Part shown: piece after piece, positions 50,415-62,991 of the stretch
Position numbering within the stretch: position 1 is the stretch's first letter
Layout: each line of letters opens with the position of its first letter
Assembly (NCBI GenBank): GCA_905250115.1
Contig: CAJNOI010000027.1
Span: 463,427-527,426 of the forward strand
Direction: 5' to 3'
DNA from: Adineta steineri
Taxonomy: Eukaryota > Rotifera > Eurotatoria > Adinetida > Adinetidae
DNA: 64,000 nucleotides
Made by a program: the position numbers and the translations under genes
Notes under the pieces: generated by a model
The model's input: the letters and a program-made list of their open reading frames with translations, nothing else
Told to the model about the DNA's origin: nothing
The model's database searches: none

Positions 50415-50736
50415 TGTTTTTGGCGATTCGAATTTATGATATAACTAAATATTATCGATCGTTTATATACTGTTTTCGATGGGAATATGAGCAGAGGGTG
50501 TGTCTATTTTCATCGTTATGATAAAGATATGGGTTGAGAGTGTGAAATTAGGCTTTTCTTCCCACATACGAACAGCTTTGATAAAGTCACATAATATTAA
50601 ATTTTATTTCAAGCTTATTTTTATTTGTAAAGAATATAGAATAATATTGTTTTGATTTTACAAATCAATTTATTCGAAAGTGAAAAAAAAAGAGATATCT
50701 TTATTAAAATAAAAGAAAAAATAGACAATAAAATAT

Positions 50737-53700
50737 TTAACTATTGAAATAGTAACGAATAGGTGGTGGTGTAGCTTCGCTATTACCATCCGTTTGAACA
50801 TCCATATCATTATCATCCGGTAAAACTACTAAATCTGAATATGTTACATTAGCTTTGTGTGGAAGTAATTCATCCATTCTAAAACAAATATAAATTAGTT
50901 TTCTTTAAAAAAAATATTTTATTTTATAATTACTTTCGTTTTAGTTGTGATGATGCTTTTGGCATCCATGGTGCATAAACTGATTTAACTCCTTCAGAAA
51001 TCAATACTGGTTTAATATCATATTTTTTCTAAAATTAATCATATGGATAATTAATGATTAAACAATAGATTTTAAAACATACTTCAACTTCTTGAATAAA
51101 TCCTTCTAAAGTCATATTAGGATTTCCTTTTATTTCAAAACTTGACCAAATATTAACATCAAATTTTCTAAAAGTAAAAAATAACATTTTAGAATTACTA
51201 TACAATAATTCATTTTATTAAAATCTAACCCAATTTTTTGTACTGTACATGCTAATGGTTCACTAGCAATTAAGAATGGTAATGCGATATTAATATAAAA
51301 ATTTCTGTAAATTTCTAATGGTAGTTCTTTTAGCTGACTGAGACATAACTTAACAAGTTCTATTATAATCTATAAATGAAAATAATTAGAAAATTATAAG
51401 AAAAAAAAAATAATACTAAAGACATACAAGACCAGATACAGTAGAAGTTGTTGTTCCAATTGCTGGTACAATACGTCCTGAAAGTAACATTAGATTTAAA
51501 AGAATATTCGTTTTTTTTCTGTTAAAATTTACCAGCAATTCGTTTGATTTCGTATCGATCACCTGCTTCAAGTCCATACATTTGAGCTCTTAAATTCTAT
51601 AAATAAATAAATAAATTTCTTCTTTTTTTGTTATTATTTATAAAACATACTGTTGCAGCTGCAATAAAATCTATTTGAAAATCATCATCTTTTTCAAATG
51701 GAATTGGTGAAGCTTCTACAAACAAAAAGATAATTCTTATTTTGTATTATTTAAGAAAATAATTTCTATCATACTATAATCTTTTGTTCGCTCTTGTGCA
51801 AATTTCCATTCATCTGTACTGATATCACCTTCATGTTTTGATTGTGTTGGTTTTGCAACAGTTGGATCAGTTATAATAACCTTTAAAATAAATATATTAA
51901 TATCATCGAAGAATAAGGTATGTGGTGGCTTAATTAATAAAACAACAAATATTCTGAATTTCTCCAGATTATCATTAAAATCCTAGTTTCGTCGTCGTCC
52001 CACATGAATATATTCTCACAACTATGACCACTTACTTTATTTCTTGGTTGCCAAGGTTCAATTTTTGTTTCTGAAATTATATTTTTATTTTTTTCAACAT
52101 TATTGATTTGTTCGTTTGGTACCTTAAAAATTAAAAGAAAATTATTTAATAGTTTTATTCTAAAGAAAATTTTCATTTACTGGAATAGCATATATGATAG
52201 CGAAAATTTTTGCACAAGATAAAACAAAATTGTAATGACTAAAATATAAAATCATATAAATATTTAGTAATTCTTCATAAAAAAATACTTACAGATCATC
52301 ATTGATATCAAAGTCAATTGGAGTCGGTGCTCGTTTTGGTAATTTCCAATACAGAACTAAAATTTGTCATTGAATACAATTGAAAAAAACCATTTTTATT
52401 CCCTTACTTCCTTTATCATCAACCATATCAGCTGGAAATTTATGTAATAAATCTCGTGCCTAATTAAATTAAAATACAAAAATAAGAATTTGAAAAAAAG
52501 AAAAATGTATCATATTCAATACTTTATGTGAAAAATATTTATCAAATTTTTCCCTTGCTAAATTCACACATTCATTCCAATTTGTACATTTTCGTTTCAT
52601 AAATTTATAAATTTTCGGTAAATCATCAATTGTTTCTCCATTACTAATACGACTCCAAATATTTGCTTGTGACATAATACTATTATATAATGATGGTTTC
52701 ATATGAAAAGTACTTTCAAACTAAATAAATATTAATAGAATTATTTCTTAAGAAATTTTTCATTTTACTTTTTCTCTTGCCCATATTGTACAATGTTCAA
52801 TATTAGCTGGAAATGATTTAACATTACAATATGGAACATCTTTATCGATGGGATCATTCTTTTCAAAAACAAAAACGAAAGAATTATTTCTTTTTTAATT
52901 CGATAAATATTTCATTTTACTTGATTGGAATAAGATTCGGATTTAAATGGTACAACAACAAATGTATGTCCTTTAGGACCCATCGTTCCTGATTCAATTA
53001 AAGGTTTTTTATTTGTAACACATCGTCTAAATATTTTCAAACCAAAGATAGTCTTTAAACATATTCTCGATTTTGGGTCCGATAAAAAAAATTTTTATTA
53101 CAAAATCTAATCAAACTTACGAATCCATATAACGTCTTGCTTCGATATTATCCAATGCATTAACAATTATTGTTTGATCAGAAATAAATTTATCCGAGCA
53201 TATGTCACTTGTTCCAACACCGACTAAAAGAAACAAATTTTCGAAAGAAAAAATAAAAGAATTTTTTCAAACCTTTTAATGTATATGATTTGATTTTAAG
53301 TTCTTTATTCATATCATGAGCTGATTCTGCAGCGATTGTTGATTTTGGTTGATTAAGATGTTGTTTATGGAATAAAAATTGACGATTTAAATTGGATTTT
53401 TCTATATGATCATGATCCGTTATTGTGATCTGACAAAATAATAAAAATAAAAAACAGTTAATAACAAAAAAAGAAAATAATGTACTTGTCCATTTCTTCC
53501 GACACCAAGTAATGCGAATAATTTTAATAATTCACATCCAATGGCACCACAACCAACCTTTATATTAAAATAATAAGAAATGTTTTGTTAGATTTATTTT
53601 TTTTTCTTACCATAAATAAACGTTGTTTTGCAAGACATTGGACAAGCGTATCACCAATACATAATCTTAATGATTGATATCGATCTGGTGTTATTCTGCA

Positions 53701-55655
53701 TTAAAATTATTATAGAAAAAAGTTTTCAAATCAATTTTGTCTTACGATTTTATTAGATTATATTCTTCTTCGAAAGAAATTTCTTTAATCAGTTCATAGG
53801 CATCAAGATAAAGCTAATTAATCAAAGAAGAATTAAGAGAAAATAATAAAAATTCAGTTTACCCATTGTTGAATTGGAGTAAATTTGCCAGTAATTGATG
53901 TTAATACTTGTTGACCAACAAAACCACCCATTGCCGAACATAATGGAGCAAATGAGCCTTTTGCTGAATATAAAAGATATTTAATAAGACGATTAAAACG
54001 ATCTTCATCAATGGAATGCTATAATATACAAATATAATGAAAAATACATTAAAAAAAAATTTAAATAAACATACATCTTTCGATATTAATTCATTTAAAT
54101 ATTTTTTAGCTAAATTTGTAAGTTTTATTTGATCACTTTCCTCATTAATTTCACTATAAAAAAAAAGATAATAATTAATTTAAAACTTAATTACAAATCT
54201 TACATTGGTTCTGGTAATCGGTGATATAATTGTTTAAATTCGCTTATAGCTAACATAATAACATGTACATAAATTAATTGTGGTATCTAAAAAAAGCGTC
54301 TTATCATTTGAACATCAATTAATGATTATATTTACTTCTCCAGTAATATTCTTTGTCCAATAATCTGAGCCATCAATTGTTAATATTCTTGGATTAATAA
54401 TTTGTTCATTTAAACTTTTCTATAAGAAAAAAGATTTCGTTAGAAAAATGTTTTTCAATTAAATATTTTATCTTACAAAATTAATTTGTATTTGTTGTTT
54501 TACTTCACGTGCAATTCCTCCACGTTTATATTCTCCACCAAGAGATGATATATCACCAATAGAAAATTGATGAATATTAAGATCTATTATAATTCATATA
54601 AATAAACAAAAAAAAGAAGTTTTTATTTAAATTTTTCTCACCTTTAACAGTTCTTTCACATTTATTTAAGTTTTCTAATCCAATTAATTCTCGAAATAAA
54701 ACAATATCATTATCTTGAAATGGATGTCGTTCATCACCTGCTACTGTAACAATTCCTTCCTATATTGAAATAGAATATTATCTTAAAATCATTTTTTTTG
54801 TATATTCTTACTGGTGATATATGATTAATAAATACTTCTTTTGATTGTTCACCATCTTTATCAAATACAGTAAATGGTTGATTTCCACAATCAACAAAAC
54901 ATCGTGAAAAAACACCATAAATATCAGCCATAATAAACTAAAATTTTATTAAATTAGAAAAAGAAATTGAATTTTGAAATATTTACGATAATATTATTTA
55001 TTCGACATAATTCATTGATTCGTTTCATTTCATCAAGAGTACATTCAGTTACAACAATACACTAAAATTAAAATTTTCTTTACTTCTATTTTTTTTATTC
55101 ATAATAATATTTTACTGTAAATTGTTGAAAATATTCATTTGTACAATCAGAAAGTGATTTTGTTGATACATGAACTTTAACATAATCATTTAATGCACGT
55201 AGTTTTTCTAAACTACATTCTGCTCTATAAATATATGAGAAAATTTTATTGAAATTATTTCGACATAAATTAATAAATCTACCGATTCTTTCCAATATTT
55301 TCTTCATGTAAATAATATTGTGTAGCAAGATCTAACATATTTGTATTATTTGTATCTTGTAAAGTTATACTCTAAAATATTCGATAATTTATTTTTGTTT
55401 TTCTCTATCTCATATTTATTTACATGTACACCAGCAAGAACAACATTTTTAGCTATTTCAATGCCTAAACCACCAGCATTAATTATTAATACATGATGTT
55501 GTCGTAGGCGTTTCATTGCATCATCACCCAATACATACCGTTGACGACTAGTAAAAGATATACGATGAAAAAATATTGCAAAAAAAGGAAAAATAAACAA
55601 ACTTGTATAATTGATCGTCAATATCTTCATCGTTTGAAGGTATTTGTGTCGTCAT
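50737..55655 (-). CDS. UBA6: Ubiquitin-activating enzyme E1, UBA6-like
   Basis: A minus-strand gene with over 20 short introns. It starts [17 protein letters not shown] at 55655 and ends [10 protein letters not shown] at 50737. Order of blocks: [20 protein letters not shown] with [19 protein letters not shown] (inactive adenylation half), [58 protein letters not shown], then the active half [50 protein letters not shown] and [12 protein letters not shown]. The catalytic Cys lies in [15 protein letters not shown]. The second catalytic Cys half-domain (PSLYNSIM..., [35 protein letters not shown]) and the PPxRYYF end are closer to UBA6 than to UBA1. The ubiquitin-fold domain is near the end ([20 protein letters not shown]). 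UBA6 activates ubiquitin and, in vertebrates, FAT10, and charges USE1. The 3' end is partly duplicated upstream of M15 copy B. Confidence 0.9.
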
Positions 55656-55769
55656 TTTTTTTTATCTTAAATGAGTGTTACGATCTGAAAGATGAAAACA
55701 ATGCAATTAAAATGAGAACATCTCTATTCAATGGTATTATGTTTAGAAAAAAACACAACAAAAAAAAAC

Positions 55770-56786
55770 TCAGATAGTTAAAGTCATTGTTTTTGTTGGT
55801 TTAATTAAATCATTTCCATTAGACATTGTATCGTCAGATGCTCGCATTCTTTTTGAACTTGGTGCTGCAAGTTTCTTTGGTTTTTTAATCTAAAGATAAT
55901 TATTTACAAAAATTTTATTTTATTTTTTTTTATCTATCAATTATTTACTTGTGATGCTTGGGCTTTTCTTTTTGTTCCACTTGCATTATTATCATTATCT
56001 TCATTTGTAGTTGCTTCTTCTTCTTTTAAATCACTTGCACGTAAACGACGAAAATCTAATTAATAAAACTGATTAAAATTTATAAATATTTGAAAAATAA
56101 ACATACCGGGATATAAATCTGAAAGATCATCATCATCATCTTCCACAACAATTTCATCATCACTTAAATCAACATATTCATCGTCATCATCTCCAACTGA
56201 CATTTGTTGTTTCTTTTTTCTTCTACCTACTGGAGCATATTCCGTTCCATCTTCTTGGCATTTTTGCCCTAGAAAGAAAAAAAGGAATAAACATTTATAA
56301 CTATATAAACATAATAATAAATTTACAAAGAGCATAGGCTCGTTTGAATTTTTTTCCTTCAATATGCTTCATGATATGATGTGGTTCTTTATTTAAATGA
56401 CGAGATGTTAATTTGCAAAATAATTGTTTTCTATAAATAATTTTCAACAAATTCATTGATCAGACTTTAGAAAAATTATACTCATGATTCTTTTTTGTAC
56501 TTGGTTCAAGAAATTCTTTATACAAATCCAAAGAATCATAATCGAATTTCTTCTTTAAACTTTGTTGATATTTTTTTCCCTGAATGTATTTTTCAATTGC
56601 ATCAACACGTGCTGGTATTTCATGTTGCGTCCAACTGCATTTAATCTAATTGAAAATAATAATAAAAAAACAAATAAATTTACACAAAACATTTCTTACA
56701 CGATCTTTATCAGGTATTCTTTTTAATGATGGATAAGTTTTCAATAAAGAATCAACAGTAACATTTGAATTCGTATCAATATCCAT
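55770..56786 (-). CDS. SURF2: Surfeit locus protein 2 homologue
   Basis: Four exons on the minus strand. N-terminal region: MDIDTNSNVTVDSLLKTYPS, then a conserved SURF2 block KIKCSWTQHEIPARVDAIEK-like (read as DRIKCSWTQHEIPARVDAIE), YIQGKKYQQSLKKKFDYDSL, FLEPSTKKNHEKQLFCKLTS and RHLNKEPHHIMKHIEGKKFK with RAYALWQKCQEDGTEYAP. The second half is an acidic/basic low-complexity tail with GDDDDEYVDLSDDEIVVEDD, DLYPDFRRLRASDLK and a Lys-rich end, as in human SURF2. SURF2 is a nucleolar protein linked to free 5S RNP. UBA6 starts only 115 bp downstream of this gene's stop on the same strand. Length (about 240 residues) agrees with the family. Confidence 0.85.
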
Positions 56787-56876
56787 CTAAAAAGACTAAT
56801 TAGTAATCAAAAAAAAAAGATAAAGAAAGAAAAGATGAAAGAACAATATTTATTAAATAAAAGAAAAAGCGAATGT

Positions 56877-58006
56877 TTATTTCTTCTTAAGTTTTTCTGT
56901 AAGTTCTGGTAGAATTTTAAATAAATCACCAGTAAGTCCATAATCAGCCATAGCAAATATTGGTGCATCACCATCTTTATTAATAGCAACAATAACTTTA
57001 CTGTCTTTCATACCAGCAATATGTTGAATAGCACCTGATATACCAATAGCAATATAAAGTTCGGGTGCAACAATTTTTCCTGTTTGACCTATTTGTAAAT
57101 CATTTGCACAATAACCAGCATCAACAGCTGCTCGTGATGCGCCAACAGTTGCTTGTCCTGGAAAAAGATCAGCTAAATCATAGAGTAATTTAAAATTTTC
57201 TTTGCTTTTTAATGCACGACCACCAGAAAAGATCTATAGATAAAATAAAATCAATATAGATAAGTTTTGAATTCTATACATACAATTCGAGCACTAGGCA
57301 ATTCAGGTCGTTCCGATTGTGTCACTTCTCGTGAAACAAATTCTGATAAATCATTTTTTACTGTTGATTCAAGTTTTTCAACTTGTATATCTCCATTTCC
57401 ATCACCTTGTTTTGCTGCTTCAAATGCTGTACCACGTACAGTCATTATTTTAATTTTGTCATTGGATTTAAGTTTAAGAATGGCATTACCAGCATAAATA
57501 AATCGCATATATTGTGAATCATCAATAATTTTTGTTATATCTGATATTGGTTGAACATCGAGTAAAGCAGCTAAACGTGGTAAAATTCCTTTTGTAAATG
57601 TTGATGAACCACCAAGTATATGTGTATAATTATTTTTCTTTTGTAAATCAAGTAAAACCGGTGTAACAGATTCACTGAGTAAACCTTTAAATCCTGCATT
57701 TTCAGCAATAATAATTTTTTTTATATTTAAATTCTTATATTTTTTTAATTCATTAGCTGTTTCAGCTGTTTTTTCAGAACCAAATATAATACAATCAACA
57801 TCCTGTTTTAATTGAGAAGCAGCAGTTAATCTTGAAAAAATTAATCATAGGAAAATAAATAAATAAAAATAAGAAACATACGTATTAAGAGTAACTGGTG
57901 CAAGTTTACCACCATCAATTTGTTCAGCAAGTACAAGAGTACTGGCAAAACAACGTGAACGAATTGCTGATGTTGGTAAACGAAATAGAATATGGCGGGA
58001 ATACAT
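56877..58006 (-). CDS. ETFA: Electron transfer flavoprotein subunit alpha, mitochondrial
   Basis: Three exons. The start [20 protein letters not shown] is basic and without acidic residues, i.e. a mitochondrial targeting peptide. The N-terminal domain follows ([60 protein letters not shown]) and then the FAD-binding C-terminal domain: [40 protein letters not shown] and [20 protein letters not shown] with [20 protein letters not shown], ending [20 protein letters not shown] with ETFB passes electrons from acyl-CoA dehydrogenases to ETF-ubiquinone oxidoreductase. All FAD-site blocks are present. Its ATG is 90 bp from that of the divergent orphan gene. Confidence 0.95.
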
Positions 58007-58095
58007 TCTTATCTAAAAAATAAAAGGCGCATTTTTGAAAATTGCTTTGAATATCTTTTATTGCTGTATTCTTTTAAATATTATCTCTTATTTCA
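58007..58095. promoter_or_regulatory. Short shared promoter region between ETFA and the orphan gene
   Basis: Only 89 bp separate the two divergent start codons, so core promoter and both 5' leaders must lie here or in the coding ends. There is no clear TATA box; T-rich tracts at 58055-58090 are the only feature. Co-regulation of the two genes is likely. Confidence 0.45.
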
Positions 58096-58545
58096 ATGGT
58101 TCGTCGTCGAAATATTTCATCAAAAAAGCTCTCACATCATCGTAATGAAACTATACAACAAATATCATCAGATAATCTTGATGATGAAACAAAATTAGCT
58201 AAACGTCATTTAACAAAAGAAATGTGGCAACTTGTTGCTATTGCTGTTAAACGAATGGCTGATGAACTGATTTCAACATCAAAGAATCAACAAACAACAA
58301 TACCTATGGAAACAAATACTCTTTCTACACAATCATCAATGATAAAAAATACGGGTGAAGGTGATGTTCCTTCTATTCAAGAAAAATCGACAATTTTCGA
58401 AGAACCAATTCAAATGTTAGAACCATCATTACATATTAAGAAAAAAGCACTCAGTAATAATGCAATACGTCGTTCAATAAAATCTAAAGTACAAAATAAA
58501 TCATCGAAAAAAAATCGAAAAAATAATAATTATAAATTTAAATAA
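58096..58545 (+). CDS. Orphan basic protein
   Basis: A single-exon protein of 149 residues. It has a basic N-terminus (MVRRRNISSKKLSHHRNETI), a helical segment LTKEMWQLVAIAVKRMADEL around residues 39-59, a Ser/Thr/Gln-rich middle and a Lys/Asn-rich basic end (IRRSIKSKVQNKSSKKNRKN). It has no signal peptide or membrane helix; the ends look like nuclear localisation or nucleic-acid-binding tails. I do not recognise the family. Support for it being real: a start close to the ETFA promoter, strict coding use to the stop, and no competing frame. A nuclear or nucleolar protein is plausible but is inference. Confidence 0.6.
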   Translation: MVRRRNISSKKLSHHRNETIQQISSDNLDDETKLAKRHLTKEMWQLVAIAVKRMADELISTSKNQQTTIPMETNTLSTQSSMIKNTGEGDVPSIQEKSTIFEEPIQMLEPSLHIKKKALSNNAIRRSIKSKVQNKSSKKNRKNNNYKFK

Positions 58546-58890
58546 ACTTTCGATGAAATTTTTTTACTCTCTTATTTCTCATAATAAAATAATTTTTCCT
58601 TTACATGATAATTCTCGAATACAATTATCAATTACCTGTATTATACAGTACATCAAAATAATATGTATTATCTAATACAAATACAAACTAACTATTGAAA
58701 GCACTTATCTTGTTATGGTATTATACATGAAAACGAATTTAGTTAGTCGAACTAAAAAATAACAAAATCAGTCGAAATATATAATATAATTGATAAATAT
58801 AAATAGAAGAATTTCATATGATGAAACACGATTGGTAAATTATCTTCCTTTTCTGATCTACAGATGTCGTACTTATATATATATATGTAT

Positions 58891-61088
58891 TTAAAATAAA
58901 ATAATGTAACTAACAATAAAGATTATTAAGAATGAGTTATTAGTATTCGGTGCTTTATTTAGTGGTTTCGAAGTCATTGTTGGTTGAAGTTCTAATTTAG
59001 CTGTACGAGAACGTAATGCTTTTAAAGCTGCTTCATCGTCTTTAAGTAATGGTTCTAAAATCGCTGCTACTTTCATATGATATTGATTAATAGCATTGTA
59101 TTGTGCTGTTGTTAATAAACTAACATCAATAAGTGAATGTTCATATGGTATAAGAGTAATTGTATTAAAACGTAAAAATTGTGTATTATCATAAATACTT
59201 TTATTAGTCATTACTACTTCCATATTATTTTCAATACGAATACCAAAATCGTTTGCTTTATAAAATCCTGGTTCATCTGAAAGAAACATTCCATCATCTA
59301 ATGGTCGTTCATATGGATCATAATTTGATCCAATACGTTGTGGTCCTTCATGTACACTTAAAAAATGACCAATACCATGACTACAACAAAATATATTAAT
59401 TAACTGAATATAAAAAGTTAAATTATACAAACCCTGTTGAATGTCCATAAATCATACCATCTCTGTATAAGTGCATTCGACCGAGATAATCAAGTGATCT
59501 ACCATAGGTTCGTTTAGGAAAAACAGCATCAGCAATATCAAGTACACCTTGAAGAACACGTGTATAAGCACGTTTTTCTAAATCTTTCGGAGTACCGAAA
59601 TGATGTGTTCGTGTTATATCAGTTGTACAGTCAAGATACTGACTACCAGCCTTATTTTAAACGAAACAAAAACAAAAGACTTATAAAGTTATAATGAGTC
59701 ATCTACAAAGATTTACATCTAGCAAATAAATTTCATTTTTAGTAATTAATCGAGCTGTGGCTGGTTTTGATGAATAATGAACAATAGCTGCTCGATTACC
59801 TGATGCTGAAATAGCTTGAAAACTTGGAAACTGAAATTTATTTTGTTGTTTTTGAAAAGTAATTAATTGATCTATTGATTCAGTCTCATTAATAGATATT
59901 CCATTATTTAATTGTTTTTCAATCCATCCAATATGTTTCATACGAGCAATAGCATCTCGTATTTGACAATCTCTCATTCCTTGTCGTTCTACTAAATTCT
60001 TGTGTGATTTTATTTGTTTTATAGGTGAATTTGATAAGGGTAGTTTTAATCTATTCTCAGGAATTAAACTTCGTATAGCTTGAGATACTCGATTACTAAT
60101 CCAAATCTTTTGAATAGTTGGATCTGTAACTGTTGCATTTAAATGTGACCAAAACATAGTATAATTAAATACTTTAACACCAATAGGATATATACTACTA
60201 TTAAGTTGTGCTAAATTAACAAATAATTCTGGTTGATGAACATTATAATTTGTATAAATGATAGCATATGATTTAAAAAAAGGATTATATGGAATATCAG
60301 CACCACGTAAATTAAATTGCCATGCAATTTCATCTAGAGCACTTATAATAGTTGCTTGTACACGAGCATATTTAAGTTCTGTTGTTGTTCGAACTAATTT
60401 CTCGGTAACATTTTCTCCTGCATATTTAATATCATGTTGAACAATTGGTTTTTGCGATTCTTTTGGACGTTCATTATCTGACCAAATACGTCCAACAAGA
60501 TCGTCAACGGGTTGAAGTTGTTTGCCGATTTTTGCTAATGCCGTATTAGCTGATGACCACCATGATGAAGAAATGAATACAGTTGTACCACCCGGTGGCT
60601 AATAAATATAAGTAACTGAATAAAATATATTCTTGAATATAAAATCTTACCAGTGTTGTTTGATTTGCTTCAGTAACTAACCAAGTAACTATATTCGGTA
60701 CACCTGAGTTACCACTTTTCATTAAAATCCAGTTCGTACAATCGAGTTCTTCTTCTGCTTGTATAAAATAACGGCTATCAGTCCATAAAGCTGCTGTTTG
60801 CAAAGAAATTAATGCTACACCTGATGAACCACGAAATCCTGTAATCCAATCACGTCGTTTATCATATGATTGTGTATATTCACTTCCGTGTTCATCATCT
60901 GAGAAAACAATATAGATTCCAATACCGACATTTTTCATTTCTCGACGAAGATCAGCTAAGATATTTGTTGTATTCTTTTGTTTTGATGTTGGTATGCAGA
61001 CGTTATTATTCGATCCATTAACATATGAAATACTTACTACTATTATTAAAGCTACTACAACGGAAAACATGCCTTTAATAAGATGCAA
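58891..61088 (-). CDS. XPNPEP2: Secreted Xaa-Pro aminopeptidase (XPNPEP2-like), probably GPI-anchored
   Basis: Minus-strand gene of about five exons. A signal peptide (GMFSVVVALIIVVSISYVNG) precedes creatinase-like domains: ILADLRREMKNVGIGIYIVF, DKRRDWITGFRGSSGVALIS, QTAALWTDSRYFIQAEEELD. The catalytic M24 pita-bread domain has the metal ligands in LDCTTDITRTHHFG (two Asp), HGIGHFLSVHEGPQR (His), DEPGFY (Glu) and GIRIENNMEVVM (Glu). The C-terminus NNSFLIIFIVSYIILF, after a Ser/Pro/Asn stretch, is a typical GPI-attachment signal, as in mammalian membrane-bound aminopeptidase P. The enzyme removes an N-terminal residue that precedes Pro, for instance from peptide hormones. N-glycosylation sites (NQT, NVT, NAT, NET) fit an extracellular location. 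Confidence 0.92.
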
Positions 61089-61494
61089 ACGATAGACAAG
61101 CGCACATGAATCGACTGTTGATTTATTAAAATAAAACGTATTTTTTTTGGCATTTTCATATCAAAATGTTTTCAATTATAACTATGAAAGAGATAAGATA
61201 TTTTCAATGATGACTATAGTTACAAGTTAATAGAGCATTCATTCAAATAACATATATATAATTGATTTACTTTATTACTAGACTTGACTAAAACATTAAT
61301 ATCATTATGATATGTATTTATGTAAGATTATATTTTATTATTTATATATATATATATAATAAATCACACAAATACTGTTCTTTCTCTATTATTCACTCCT
61401 GCAATTGTTGGTAAACATAAATAAATAAACGTATATACAAAAATAAATATTACTGTAAAAAAAAAAGATGTGTATTTGATTATATAATTTTTGT
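61089..61494. other. Intergenic between the aminopeptidase and STUB1
   Basis: Upstream flank of the aminopeptidase and 3' flank of STUB1. AT-rich with a (TA)n run near 61344-61360. No gene seen. Confidence 0.45.
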
Positions 61495-62795
61495 TTAGAA
61501 ACATTCCGAATTGACCCATTCATTTTCTTTAATAAATTTTTCAATAATTTCTTTTAATACAAGATTATTAATTAATTGTTCGACAACTAATGGTTTATTC
61601 GCAATTGGATCAAGATGACTAACTTTATATAAATTTTCTTCAATACATGATCGACAATAAGTAATACCAACTACAAAGAAAAAATAATAAAATTTTATTG
61701 TTTTCTTTCTATCTTACATGGTGTAATAACTGGATCTTTCATAAGATCATAACAAAGTTTACATGTTAAATATTCGGGTATTTCACGTCGTTTTCTTCTT
61801 ATATCGACTTCATTAAATAAATTATTCATTTCATTTAATGATTGATTTGAGAATTGTTCAATGTCATCTAATGCTTGTTCAAGTTGTTGATCAACAGCAA
61901 TATTTATTTCATTATTATGTATTGTTGGATTTATTGAAATACTGGAACTGAGATTTGTTGTTGTTGTTTGTTGATTCGGATAACTCATTATTTTAGATAA
62001 ATATTGTTTTAATATCATTTGACTAGCTGTTGTTGTTGATTCTGTTTCTTTTTCATCTAAATATTTTTCAATATATAATTGCATACGCTGTTCTTTATCT
62101 GTTTGTATTAATGAACGAAGATATGTTTGTAAACTAATTTCATTTTCAATACGTTTTTGTTCCATTAAAGAAAATCGACGTTTTTGAGCATAACGTAATA
62201 ATCGTTGAATTTCATCACCAAAATTTTTATTCTGAATCTATATAAAATAAGAATTTTCGAATTTATCTATTTTTTATGAATTTAACATACTTTAGCTAAT
62301 TCAAGTGCTTGTTTAAAACATGTTATTGCTTCATCATAACGTTGTTGTTCTAAATAATATTGACCTAAATAAGCATGAGCTTTGATATAATTTGGATCAA
62401 GATCAAGACAATGACGAGCATCTTGATAGACTTTATCCCATTGTTTTAATTTTATATAACATAATGCACGATTAACATAATATGTTGCTTTTTCGCCATT
62501 TTGTTTCAATGCTTGATTATAACAATGAATTGCGTCATTGTATTTTTTTTGTAAAAAATTTTTATTTCCTAAAAATGAAATATGAGAAAGAATATAATAT
62601 CTTTGATGGAATTTATGTAAATTCATATAAATTCGAGTAGAGATAATAGCACATACTTAGACTATCGCTTGGTGATTCTTTTTTCTTAACAAAAGCGTTA
62701 GAAAAGACGTTATCCTATTTCTAATTCAAAATTTTGAAATATAATTTGGTTTTCTAACCTTTTTCTTTAATTGTTTCGCCTTTTTCTGCTGTCAT
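61495..62795 (-). CDS. STUB1: E3 ubiquitin ligase STUB1/CHIP
   Basis: Couples Hsp70/Hsp90 clients to ubiquitination. Five exons; the first (MTAEKGETIKEK) joins by a phase-1 intron to a very short exon reading ESPSDSL, then three TPR repeats: NKNFLQKKYNDAIHCYNQAL, ATYYVNRALCYIKLKQWDKV, YIKAHAYLGQYYLEQQRYDE with AITCFKQALELAK. Helical middle: NFGDEIQRLLRYAQKRRFSL. A Gln/Thr/Ser-rich insert (about 61850-62060) is longer than in vertebrates. U-box: REIPEYLTCKLCYDLMKDPV, ITPCGITYCRSCIEENLYKV, HLDPIANKPLVVEQLINNLV, ending FIKENEWVNSECF. The TPR clamp residues Lys/Asn (NKNF, NRALCY) are kept, so binding of the EEVD chaperone tail is expected. The tiny second exon is chosen because it is the only choice that keeps frame. 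Confidence 0.9.
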
Positions 62796-62991
62796 TGTTA
62801 TCACATTTCAATCGTATTAAGTAAGAAATCTACAAATACAGAATGATATAACATATATTTATAACCATGCAATGATAAAAACCAAAAAAAATTAAAGACT
62901 ATTTATATCGTATGAGATTACAGATGTCACAGACACAGAAAAGAAATAAATGGAAAAAAAAGACATAGCTATATATTTTTTTTTTGTTCGA

